This document shows positions 1 to 6,121 of a stretch of 9,084 nt of DNA, one piece after another. The stretch covers positions 1 through 9,084 of the forward strand of contig JAQCNN010000092.1 of NCBI GenBank assembly GCA_028275005.1, written 5' to 3'. The notes beneath the pieces were generated by a model. That model ran no database searches. It was not told where the DNA came from and saw only the letters and a program-made list of their open reading frames with translations. Source of the DNA: Salinirussus sp. Lineage in GTDB: Archaea > Halobacteriota > Halobacteria > Halobacteriales > Haloarculaceae. Every line of letters starts with the position of its first letter. Within the stretch, counting starts at the first letter, position 1. The position numbers were made by a program, and so were the translations under genes.

Positions 1-10
1 ATCACGGTCC

Positions 11-17
11 TTATCAA
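11..17 (+). promoter_or_regulatory. Possible TATA box of the PIN-ATPase gene
   Basis: The AT-rich stretch TTATCAA lies about 25 bp before the ATG at 39, the distance expected for a leaderless archaeal transcript. It is only about 16 bp before the alternative ATG at 30. It is a weak match to the haloarchaeal box and sits at the window edge, so it is mainly support for the start choice. Confidence 0.35.
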
Positions 18-38
18 CGAACACGGCCAATGCACTGT

Positions 39-1955
39 ATGGAGATCGTTCCGGACACGAGCGTCGTCATCGACGGTCGGGTGTCCGAGCGGGTACGCGC
101 CGACGCCGACCCCGACTCGGGGGCCGCCGGCACGGGCTTTGCCGGCGCAACCGTCGTCGTTCCCGAGGCAGTCGTCGGCGAACTCGAGGCACAGGCAAAC
201 GACGGCCGCGAGACCGGCTGGGAGGGGCTGTCGGAGCTCCAGCGCCTGGTCGAACTGGACGCCGACGGCACCATCGACGTCGAGTACGTCGGCCGCCGCC
301 CCGGGGCCACCGAGAGGCGCGAGGCCGACGAGGGCGAGGTCGACGCCCTCATCCGGGAGGTGGCCGAGGACCGCGAGGCGAGACTCGTCACCAGCGACGA
401 CGTCCAAGCCGAGGTTGCCCGCGCGAAGGGCCTGGCCGTCGAGTTGCTCGACCCACGCTCCAGACAGCGGGCCGTCGAGGGGCTCGCGATCGAGCGGTTC
501 TTCGACGAGGGGACGATGAGTGCCCACCTCAAGACCGGTGTCGTCCCGATGGCAAAGCGCGGCGCTATCGGCGACATGCACTACGAGGCGGTCGGCGAGG
601 ACCCGCTGACCGACGACCAACTCCGTGACTTTGCCGCGGATATCGAGGAGGCGACCCGGGACAGCCCGGACGGGTTCGTCGAGCTGGACCAGCCGGGGAT
701 GACGATCGTCCAGTTCCGCCAGTTCCGGGTGGCGATCGCCCGCCCACCCTTCGCGGACGGCCGGGAGATAACGGCGGTGCGGCCGATCGTCAAGACCGAA
801 CTCGACGACTACGAGTACGCCGACGAACTCCGGGACCGGCTGGTCGAGCGCCAGCGCGGCGTCCTCATCTCCGGGGCACCCGGGGCCGGCAAGTCCACCT
901 TCGCCCAGGCCGTCGCCGAGTACCTCGCCGACGCCGACTACGCGGTCAAGACAATGGAGAAACCCCGTGACCTCCAGGTCGGCGACGACATCACCCAGTA
1001 CACCGAACTCGGCGGGAGCATGGCGAACACCGCCGACTCGCTGTTGATGGTCCGGCCGGACTACACCATCTACGACGAGGTCCGCAAGACCGACGACTTC
1101 GAGGTGTTCGCGGACATGCGGCTGGCCGGTGTCGGGATGGTCGGCGTCGTCCACGCCACCCGGGCTATCGACGCCCTCCAGCGGCTGATCGGCCGGGTCG
1201 AACTCGGGCTCATCCCACAGGTCGTCGACACTGTCGTCTACATCGAGGCCGGCCAGGTCGAGAAGGTCTACGACGTACAGACGGAGGTGAAGGTCCCCGA
1301 GGGGCTGATGGAGGAGGACCTGGCCCGCCCGGTCATCCTGGTGCGGGACTTCGAGACCGACCGCCCGGAGTACGAGATCTACACCTTCAACCGGCAGGTC
1401 GTCACCGTCCCGCTCGGGGACGAGGACGGAGGACCCGGAGCGGACGGGGGTGGCCCACCGGACTCCGGCGTCGACCGCATCGCCAAACAGGAGGTCGAAC
1501 GCGAGATCCGCTCGGTTGCCGACGGACACGTCGAGGTGGAGCTGCGGGGCGGGGACCGCGCCGTCGTCTGGGTCGAGGACGGCGACATCTCCGGGGTCAT
1601 CGGCAAGGGTGGCGGCCGGATCTCCGACATCGAGAACCGCCTGGGGATCGACATCGACGTCCGCACGTTCAGCGAGCGTGACGGGGGCCGTGGCGGGAGC
1701 AGCCCCGCCGGCGGCGGCAACCGGCACGGCACCGGGGGGCAGGCGGTCACCCCGGAGGTCACTAGCCGGCACGTGATCATCCCGCTGGAGGGACACGCCG
1801 GCGAGACTGTCGAGGTCCAGGCCGACGACGAGTACCTGTTCACCGCCACCGTCTCCCGTGGCGGGGAGATTCAGGTCTCACGGGGGTCGGCGATCGCGGA
1901 GGAACTGGAGTCGGCGATCGACCGCGGACGGACGGTCACAGTCACCCCCTCGTAG
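39..1955 (+). CDS. PINc/VapC-family ATPase: PIN domain, PilT-like ATPase and KH domain
   Basis: This is a 638-residue cytoplasmic protein with three modules. Residues 1-135 form a PIN nuclease-like domain, with D6 in PDTSVVIDG and later acidic positions near D102 and D120-D121. Residues about 245-440 form a secretion-type (PilT/VirB11-like) ATPase, with Walker A GAPGAGKST at 279-287, the acidic pair D346-E347 in YDEV, and a VVHATR segment after it. A KH-type RNA-binding loop, GKGG, lies at 522-525, followed by a short C-terminal beta-rich domain. Gly-rich linkers flank the KH region at about 461-477 and 548-568. PIN plus KH suggests an ATP-driven RNA-binding or RNA-cleaving enzyme; this is inferred from the domains, and the family's substrate is not known to me. 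I chose the ATG at 39 because MEIVPDTS starts the first PIN strand and an AT-rich box lies about 25 bp before it. An in-frame ATG at 30 would add three residues. The gene converges on the regulator at 1986-2246. Confidence 0.93.
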   Translation: MEIVPDTSVVIDGRVSERVRADADPDSGAAGTGFAGATVVVPEAVVGELEAQANDGRETGWEGLSELQRLVELDADGTIDVEYVGRRPGATERREADEGEVDALIREVAEDREARLVTSDDVQAEVARAKGLAVELLDPRSRQRAVEGLAIERFFDEGTMSAHLKTGVVPMAKRGAIGDMHYEAVGEDPLTDDQLRDFAADIEEATRDSPDGFVELDQPGMTIVQFRQFRVAIARPPFADGREITAVRPIVKTELDDYEYADELRDRLVERQRGVLISGAPGAGKSTFAQAVAEYLADADYAVKTMEKPRDLQVGDDITQYTELGGSMANTADSLLMVRPDYTIYDEVRKTDDFEVFADMRLAGVGMVGVVHATRAIDALQRLIGRVELGLIPQVVDTVVYIEAGQVEKVYDVQTEVKVPEGLMEEDLARPVILVRDFETDRPEYEIYTFNRQVVTVPLGDEDGGPGADGGGPPDSGVDRIAKQEVEREIRSVADGHVEVELRGGDRAVVWVEDGDISGVIGKGGGRISDIENRLGIDIDVRTFSERDGGRGGSSPAGGGNRHGTGGQAVTPEVTSRHVIIPLEGHAGETVEVQADDEYLFTATVSRGGEIQVSRGSAIAEELESAIDRGRTVTVTPS

Positions 1956-1985
1956 CCGGGGTCGACACGAAGAGAGTCGGACCGG

Positions 1986-2246
1986 TCAGTCGGAGACGGC
2001 CGCCTCTGGGGTCGCCTCGTCGGTGATCTCGTAGAGGTTCTGTCGCGCGTCAGCAAAGTAGACGTCCTCCTCGACGACACCAACCTCGTCGAGGCGTTCG
2101 AGCGCGTACCGTACCGTGCGCGCGGAGAGCATCGACTCCTCGACAATTCCCTTCTGTGTCAGCGGGCCGTTGTACTCGAGTACCTTGTAGACCAGTTTCG
2201 CGCTCGGGGGGAGGTCCGCGATCCCGTCCCCATCGGTTTCTGACAT
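1986..2246 (-). CDS. Small winged helix-turn-helix transcriptional regulator
   Basis: This 86-residue protein is essentially one winged-helix DNA-binding domain of MarR/TrmB-like type. Residues 13-27 (PPSAKLVYKVLEYNG) form the first helix. Residues 30-39 form the second helix, and 41-56 (SARTVRYALERLDEVG) the recognition helix. Residues 57-74 are the wing, ending in NLYEI. There is no extra ligand-binding or dimerisation domain, so it may act by DNA binding alone; that is inference. I chose the start at 2246 (MSETDGDG) because a good TATA box lies 26-32 bp upstream and there is no room for a leader. A longer reading to 2390 has a Trp/Arg/Ser-rich N-terminus unlike a haloarchaeal protein and runs into the neighbouring gene. 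Its targets are unknown. It lies 49 bp downstream of the membrane protein gene on the same strand and has its own promoter. Confidence 0.88.
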   Translation of the reverse strand: MSETDGDGIADLPPSAKLVYKVLEYNGPLTQKGIVEESMLSARTVRYALERLDEVGVVEEDVYFADARQNLYEITDEATPEAAVSD

Positions 2247-2271
2247 CGATGTGATCTGTGCGCGCCGACTG

Positions 2272-2278
2272 TATAAAG
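2272..2278 (-). promoter_or_regulatory. TATA box of the winged-helix regulator gene
   Basis: Read on the minus strand this is CTTTATA, centred about 29 bp before the ATG at 2246. The position fits a transcript that begins at or next to the start codon. It lies in the 49-bp gap after the upstream membrane protein gene, so the regulator can be transcribed independently. Confidence 0.7.
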
Positions 2279-2295
2279 TTGAGGGAGTGTGCCCG

Positions 2296-2850
2296 CTACT
2301 CGCCGTGTTCGTCACCTGCCGGCTCCGCCTCGCCGCCGAGCACCGACTCCCGTGGAAAGACCAGGAAGCCGACCAGCATCCCCGCCGCACCGCTCGTGCT
2401 CATCCCGACCCCGAGCCACAGCCGGCCGTGTCGGAACGTGGTCGCCGCCACGGCCAGCCCGACGACGACCATGTACAGCCCGTACAGAAGCAGGGCCGTC
2501 CCGGCGGCCCCGGTCGCGGTCGCGACCCGGGTGTCCGGGTCACCCAGCGTGTCGACCGCGGCCCACGTCACCAGCAACCCCGCACCCCCACCGTTGACCA
2601 GCAGGCTCCGGAGAACCCCGTGCCCGGTCACCAGGTCCGCGAGAAAGCCGACCGTCCCCCCGGCAAACGCCGTCAGCCCGACCAGAAAGAGCACCGGCGC
2701 GGTCACCGGCCGCGAGGCGTCCGCGCTCTCACCGTCCTCCGCGGTCGGTCCGGGGCTGTCGTCTGGGTCGTCGGCCCCCGGCCCGGCCCCGGCGACCGCC
2801 GAGTCACTCCCGGCCGCCGACAGCGCCTCTCCGGACCCGTCACCGCCCAT
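2296..2850 (-). CDS. Four-helix membrane protein with acidic N-terminal tail, function unknown
   Basis: The 184-residue product starts with about 45 residues of low-complexity sequence rich in Gly, Ala, Ser, Asp and Glu, likely disordered and cytosolic. Four hydrophobic segments follow, at about residues 49-70, 78-99, 111-136 and 144-165. A short acidic tail (GGEAEPAGDEHGE) closes the protein. There is no signal peptide and no recognisable catalytic motif, and I do not recognise the family. I chose the ATG at 2850 because a T-rich box lies about 27 bp upstream on its strand. Longer readings would overlap the divergent EMC6-like gene and its promoter. The gene lies upstream of the winged-helix regulator on the same strand, and read-through is possible, but any functional link is unproven. 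Confidence 0.75.
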   Translation of the reverse strand: MGGDGSGEALSAAGSDSAVAGAGPGADDPDDSPGPTAEDGESADASRPVTAPVLFLVGLTAFAGGTVGFLADLVTGHGVLRSLLVNGGGAGLLVTWAAVDTLGDPDTRVATATGAAGTALLLYGLYMVVVGLAVAATTFRHGRLWLGVGMSTSGAAGMLVGFLVFPRESVLGGEAEPAGDEHGE

Positions 2851-2872
2851 ACCGACCGAACACCCGGCGCGG

Positions 2873-2880
2873 ACAAAAAA
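2873..2880 (-). promoter_or_regulatory. Probable TATA box of the four-helix membrane protein gene
   Basis: A run of A on the plus strand (T on the coding strand, TTTTTTGT) is the only AT-rich patch in a GC-rich stretch. It is centred about 27 bp before the ATG at 2850, which fits leaderless initiation. It is a homopolymer-like, non-canonical box, so confidence is moderate. Confidence 0.45.
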
Positions 2881-2947
2881 CCGCCGGGGCCGCGGCGACG
2901 GCGCCTGACGGGGGTTGCCACACCTGTCGACGCCTGGGAACGAACGG

Positions 2948-2954
2948 CTTTTGA
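2948..2954 (+). promoter_or_regulatory. Probable TATA box of the EMC6-like/RLI operon
   Basis: CTTTTGA is centred 27 bp before the ATG at 2978, the usual distance for a leaderless haloarchaeal mRNA. It would serve the EMC6-like gene and, by read-through, RLI, because there is no space for a promoter between those two genes. Confidence 0.5.
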
Positions 2955-2977
2955 GGACGGCTCGCCCACCTGTCGGT

Positions 2978-3280
2978 ATGGCTACCGAGAGCGGCGAGCG
3001 GTTCAGCCCGCACGTCCGCGGGGTGACCGTCACCACGCTCGCCACGACCATGGGTGTGGCCGCCGGCGTCGGGTCCGCGCTGCTGGCCGGCGGTCCGACG
3101 GACCGGACCGGCCTCTTTCTGATGATCGGGGCGCTGTTGCTCCAGTTGCCGGCTCTGCACCTCCTGGGGATCGATGTCAGCGAGTTCGGGATCAAGGACA
3201 ACCTCTACCTCGCGTTCATGACCTTCGCCCTCTGGTTTGTCACCTGGGGTCTGCTCCTGACCGCCGGCGCCAGGCTGTAA
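2978..3280 (+). CDS. EMC6-like membrane protein
   Basis: This 100-residue protein has three predicted membrane helices, at about 16-37 (RGVTVTTLATTMGVAAGVGSA), 44-64 and 75-97, and a short polar N-terminus. The size, the three helices and the conserved-looking loop LGIDVSEFGIKDNLY followed by AFMTFALWFVTWGLLLT fit the haloarchaeal proteins annotated as EMC6-like. In eukaryotes EMC6 is a core subunit of the ER membrane complex, which inserts membrane proteins; archaeal relatives are thought to assist membrane-protein biogenesis. Both the assignment and the role rest on recalled family resemblance, not on a catalytic motif. The stop codon is only 2 bp before the ATG of the ribosome recycling factor RLI, so the two are very probably cotranscribed and may be translationally coupled. 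The ATG at 2978 is placed by the upstream AT-rich box. Confidence 0.72.
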   Translation: MATESGERFSPHVRGVTVTTLATTMGVAAGVGSALLAGGPTDRTGLFLMIGALLLQLPALHLLGIDVSEFGIKDNLYLAFMTFALWFVTWGLLLTAGARL

Positions 3281-3282
3281 CG

Positions 3283-5112
3283 ATGGCCGACGACAGCATC
3301 GCCGTTGTCGACCTCGACAGGTGCCAGCCCGACCGCTGTAACTACGAGTGTGTCAACTTCTGCCCGCCAAACCGGACGGGAAAGGAGTGTATCATCACCC
3401 GCGAGGAGCGCTACGAGGCCGACGACCCCCACGCCGGCACCCCCGACCAGGTGTGGATCTCCGAGGAGATCTGCCTCGGCGAGTCCTGTGGCATCTGCGT
3501 CGAGAAGTGCCCGTTCGACGCCATCCAGATCATCAACCTCCCACAGGAACTGGACGACGAGCCGGTCCACCGCTACGGCGAGAACGCCTTTGGCCTCTAC
3601 GGCCTCCCGGCCCCCCAGGAGGGCCAGGTGACGGGGATTCTCGGCCCAAACGGGATCGGAAAGACCACCGCCGTCCGCGTCCTCGCCGGCGAACTCGACC
3701 CCAACCTCGGCCGCGTCGGTGACGAACCCGACTGGGCCGACATCCTCGAGGCGTACCGCGGGACCGCCCTCCAGGACTACCTGGAGGCGATGCGGGAAGG
3801 CGACGTGACCGTCGCCCGCAAGCCACAGTACGTCGACCAGATCCCCAGCCAGTTCGACGGGACGACCCGTGCGCTGCTCGAACGGACCGACGAGCGCGGT
3901 GCCCTCCCGGAGCTGGTCGACCGGCTCTCGATCGGTCCCGTGGTCGACCAGGATATCGACACCCTCTCCGGCGGTGAACTCCAGCGGGTCGCGCTGGCCG
4001 CGACACTCGCCCGGGACGCCGACTTCTACTTCCTCGACGAGATCACCCCGTATCTCGACATCGGCCAGCGGATGACCGCCGCCCGGCTGGTCCGGGAGCT
4101 CGCCGACGACGGTGACCGGTCGATGCTCGTCGTCGAGCACGACCTCGCCATCCTCGACCTGCTCGCCGACAACATCCACGTCGCCTACGGCGAACCCGGG
4201 GCCTTTGGCGTGGTCACGACCCCAAAGTCGGTCACCAACGGGATCAACGAGTACATCTCGGGGTATCTGGAGGCCGAGAACATGCGGATCCGGCAGACCG
4301 ACATCGAGTTCGAGGAACACGCCCCCCGGACGCAGGCGACCGGTGAGCCCGTCATCGAGTACCCCGACCTGGCAAAGAGCTACGGCGAGGGGGAGTTCTC
4401 GCTGACCGTCGAGGGCGGGACGATCCGCGAAAACGAGGTGCTCGGCGTCGTCGGCCCCAACGGGATCGGGAAGTCGACCCTCGCAAAGCTGCTCGCCGGC
4501 CGGCTCGAACCCGACGAGGGGACGGTGCCCGCCCGGCTGGACATCGCCTACAAGCCCCAGTACATCGAGATCGACCAGCCGATGCGTGTGGATGCCTTTC
4601 TCTCCTCGATCACCGACGACTTCGGGAGCTCCTACTGGACCACCGAGATCGCCCAGCCCCTCCAGCTCGACGCGGTGATGGAGCAACAGCTGACGGACCT
4701 CTCCGGCGGGGAGCGCCAGCGGGTGGCCATCGCCGCCTGCCTCTCGGAGGAGGCAGACCTCTACCTGCTCGACGAGCCTTCCGCCCACCTTGACGTCGAG
4801 CAGCGGGTGCTCGCCACCTCCGCGATCCGCCGGTACGCCGAGAACCACGACGCCACCGCGCTGGTCATCGACCACGACATCTACATGATCGACCTGCTCA
4901 GCGACCGACTACTGGTCTTCGACGGTGAACCCGCCGAGCGGGGCCACGCCGCCCCACCACAGGGGATGCGCGAGGGGATGAACGACTTTCTCTCGAATCT
5001 CGACATCACATTCCGCCGGGACGAGCGCACCGCCCGCCCCCGTATCAACAAGCCCGGCAGCCAGCTCGACCGCGAGCAGAAGACCCAGGGCGAGTACTAC
5101 TACGCACCCTGA
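3283..5112 (+). CDS. rli: Ribosome biogenesis/translation initiation ATPase RLI (ABCE1), ribosome recycling factor
   Basis: ABCE1 splits post-termination and stalled ribosomes into subunits using ATP, and is essential in archaea and eukaryotes. The 609-residue product has the full architecture. An N-terminal ferredoxin-like domain carries cysteines C14, C19, C23, C27 and C36, then C64, C69, C72 and C76 followed by P77. The first ABC domain has Walker A GPNGIGKTT at 121-129, signature LSGGELQ at 228-234, Walker B ending D252-E253 and switch H286. The second has GPNGIGKST at 391-399, LSGGERQ at 473-479, D497-E498 and H531. Every catalytic element is present. After the first Walker B the loop reads ITPYLD, where the second site has PSAHLD. 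The start at 3283 (MADDSIAVVDLDRC) matches the family N-terminus. The same frame stays open far upstream, but that part is antisense to or out of frame with other genes. Confidence 0.98.
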   Translation: MADDSIAVVDLDRCQPDRCNYECVNFCPPNRTGKECIITREERYEADDPHAGTPDQVWISEEICLGESCGICVEKCPFDAIQIINLPQELDDEPVHRYGENAFGLYGLPAPQEGQVTGILGPNGIGKTTAVRVLAGELDPNLGRVGDEPDWADILEAYRGTALQDYLEAMREGDVTVARKPQYVDQIPSQFDGTTRALLERTDERGALPELVDRLSIGPVVDQDIDTLSGGELQRVALAATLARDADFYFLDEITPYLDIGQRMTAARLVRELADDGDRSMLVVEHDLAILDLLADNIHVAYGEPGAFGVVTTPKSVTNGINEYISGYLEAENMRIRQTDIEFEEHAPRTQATGEPVIEYPDLAKSYGEGEFSLTVEGGTIRENEVLGVVGPNGIGKSTLAKLLAGRLEPDEGTVPARLDIAYKPQYIEIDQPMRVDAFLSSITDDFGSSYWTTEIAQPLQLDAVMEQQLTDLSGGERQRVAIAACLSEEADLYLLDEPSAHLDVEQRVLATSAIRRYAENHDATALVIDHDIYMIDLLSDRLLVFDGEPAERGHAAPPQGMREGMNDFLSNLDITFRRDERTARPRINKPGSQLDREQKTQGEYYYAP

Positions 5113-5146
5113 GACCGGGCTCGACCCCGGACTGCTGTCCGTCGCC

Positions 5147-5164
5147 GTGAGATGGGTTTCTCAC
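5147..5164. repeat. Inverted repeat downstream of rli
   Basis: The arms GTGAGA (5147-5152) and TCTCAC (5159-5164) are perfect complements around a 6-base loop, 35 bp after the rli stop. It could form an RNA hairpin at the 3' end of the rli transcript. No T-run follows, so it does not look like a standard archaeal terminator. Confidence 0.4.
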
Positions 5165-5198
5165 CCTCTGAAAGGCGGAAAATGGCAGCAACAGCAGA

Positions 5199-5215
5199 CT
5201 AAACCGTCCGGTTAG
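5199..5215. repeat. Imperfect palindrome over the stop codon of the small acidic gene
   Basis: CTAAACCG and CGGTTAG pair around a TC centre with one unpaired A. The core AACCG-TC-CGGTT is perfect. It covers the stop codon (5212-5214) of the minus-strand small gene and lies in the convergent space between it and rli. It could mark the transcript end of one or both genes; that is inference. Confidence 0.35.
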
Positions 5216-5433
5216 CCCTCGATCTGGCCGGGGTCGCCGGTGTCCGGTTCGGCGCCTGCAACGGCCTCGTCGAGTCCGTCCGCGACGGCTTCCGACAGCT
5301 GGGTATCCTCCTCGTCGAGTTCGCGCTCGGTGGGGTTCTCGTCCTGTTCTTCGGTGACCGTCTCGTCGCCCGTGACGGAAACGAAGATCGACCCGAGCTC
5401 CTCCGTCCGGGAGCGGCGCTGACTTTCACTCAT
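5212..5433 (-). CDS. Small, highly acidic protein of unknown function
   Basis: The 73-residue product has 23 Asp/Glu residues, 4 Arg and no Lys, which is extreme even for a halophile. The N-terminal third (MSESQRRSRTEELGSIFVSV) carries all but one of the basic residues and the only hydrophobic strand-like stretch. The rest is Glu/Asp-rich and probably disordered, apart from a possible amphipathic helix near 46-61 (QLSEAVADGLDEAVAG). There is no membrane segment, no cysteine and no known motif. I do not recognise the family. MSES is a typical haloarchaeal start, and the halophile composition stays constant over the reading frame. Longer readings to 5517 would add a non-acidic N-terminus crossing the promoter region. 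It is convergent with rli and is followed upstream on the same strand by amzA, with 128 bp between. Confidence 0.72.
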   Translation of the reverse strand: MSESQRRSRTEELGSIFVSVTGDETVTEEQDENPTERELDEEDTQLSEAVADGLDEAVAGAEPDTGDPGQIEG

Positions 5434-5444
5434 TACATATTGTA
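5434..5444. promoter_or_regulatory. Palindrome next to the start codon of the small acidic gene
   Basis: TACA-TAT-TGTA is a perfect 4-bp-arm palindrome lying immediately before the minus-strand ATG at 5433 and overlapping an AT-rich promoter patch. A protein bound here would block initiation. It is short and AT-rich, so chance is a real alternative. Confidence 0.3.
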
Positions 5445-5465
5445 GTATAACCCCTATGGACATAG
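5443..5465 (-). promoter_or_regulatory. Promoter region of the small acidic gene
   Basis: Read on the minus strand the region holds TTATACTA (5450-5443) and, just upstream, TATGTCCATA (5464-5455). The first is the better TATA match but is only about 14 bp from the ATG. The second is about 27 bp away, as expected for a leaderless start. CTATG and CATAG (5454-5458 and 5461-5465) form a 5-bp inverted repeat around GA. The region as a whole is a strong AT-rich island; which box is used cannot be decided. Confidence 0.5.
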
Positions 5466-5561
5466 CAGTGTTACCTAACAGCGTTGGGTCATCGTGAGTG
5501 TGGCTGTATGCGGCCAACGCGTGGCAGATTCGCCGACACGAGCGGGCAGTGTCCGGTCGGG

Positions 5562-6083
5562 TCAGCGGACGTTCCGGTTACAGGAGCCACAGAGGGTCTC
5601 CTCCTTGACGTCGACCTCGCGGACGGTCGGTGAGAAGTTCATCACGCAGCGTTTGTTGTCACAGTGCTCGAGTCCGAGGGTGTGGCCAACCTCGTGGACG
5701 ACCTCCTTGCGGACACGGTCGGCGAAGATGTCGTCGGCGGACCGGTTCGAGAACCCGCCGTCGGAGGAGGTGTTCAGCCGGTAGGTGGAGATGACACTCC
5801 CGCTGCCACCCAGATAGGCCAGCCCGAAGACGTAGTTACGCCGGTGGTAGTACAGGTCGTTCGGGGTGATGGCGATGTTTTTCTCGCCGCTCCCGACGCG
5901 CTTTGCGAGGTCGATGAACTCCTCGGCGCGGTGCTGGTCACGCCCGGAGTCGTAGGAGCCTGTGGGGATCGGCTGTGAGTCGTGGACCGTTACCTTACAG
6001 TCGTAGACAGTCCGCAGGCCGGCAGAAGCCTCCCGCTTGACGACAGCGTCGACGTCACCCACCGGCACAATGTCGACGTGCAT
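5562..6083 (-). CDS. amzA: Archaemetzincin family zinc metalloprotease
   Basis: This 173-residue protein is the size of archaeal archaemetzincins, single-domain metzincin-type proteases. The zinc motif HEVGHTLGLEHC spans 130-141, with H130, H134 and H140 as the expected catalytic-zinc ligands and E131 as the general base. It continues with C141, C146, the Met-turn M148 (CVMNFS), and C165 and C168. These four cysteines bind a second, structural zinc in this family. The N-terminus MHVDIVPVGDV is a typical first strand. There is no signal peptide, so it should act in the cytoplasm. Its natural substrate is unknown. I chose the ATG at 6083 because a strong TATA box lies 28 bp upstream. A reading to 6146 would cross that box. 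It is divergent from the UPF0146 gene across 38 bp. Confidence 0.93.
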   Translation of the reverse strand: MHVDIVPVGDVDAVVKREASAGLRTVYDCKVTVHDSQPIPTGSYDSGRDQHRAEEFIDLAKRVGSGEKNIAITPNDLYYHRRNYVFGLAYLGGSGSVISTYRLNTSSDGGFSNRSADDIFADRVRKEVVHEVGHTLGLEHCDNKRCVMNFSPTVREVDVKEETLCGSCNRNVR

Positions 6084-6087
6084 GCGA

Positions 6088-6096
6088 ATACATATG
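6088..6096 (+). promoter_or_regulatory. Probable TATA box of the UPF0146 gene
   Basis: ATACATATG contains the palindrome ACATATGT (6090-6097). It is centred about 30 bp before the GTG at 6122, slightly longer than usual. It lies only a few bases from the amzA start at 6083, so a complex bound here would cover the amzA start. Confidence 0.45.
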
Positions 6097-6107
6097 TGTG
6101 CGAACAG

Positions 6108-6115
6108 TATAAAAA
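6108..6115 (-). promoter_or_regulatory. TATA box of amzA
   Basis: On the minus strand this reads TTTTTATA, centred 28 bp before the amzA ATG at 6083. It is the clearest box in the window. It ends 7 bp before the divergent GTG at 6122, so the two promoters interlock. Confidence 0.75.
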
Positions 6116-6121
6116 TCTCGT

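Noticed and set aside
1680..1743. Gly-rich, repeat-like DNA in the PIN-ATPase as a tandem repeat
   Set aside because: There is no repeated unit of fixed length; it is simply a low-complexity glycine linker in GC-rich DNA.
1379..1849. Minus-strand open frame antisense to the KH part of the PIN-ATPase
   Set aside because: It is Pro/Ser-rich and shadow-like, opposite conserved KH and linker codons.
2251..3282. Extension of rli by 344 codons at the N-terminus
   Set aside because: The extra residues are Arg/Pro-rich and unlike halophile proteins. They run antisense to the minus-strand membrane protein gene and cross the EMC6-like gene in another frame. The family N-terminus begins at 3283.
3205..4875. 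Long open frame (556 codons) on the minus strand antisense to rli
   Set aside because: It is the mirror of the high-GC codon pattern of rli. Its translation has no known motif, and it would overlap a certain, essential gene completely.
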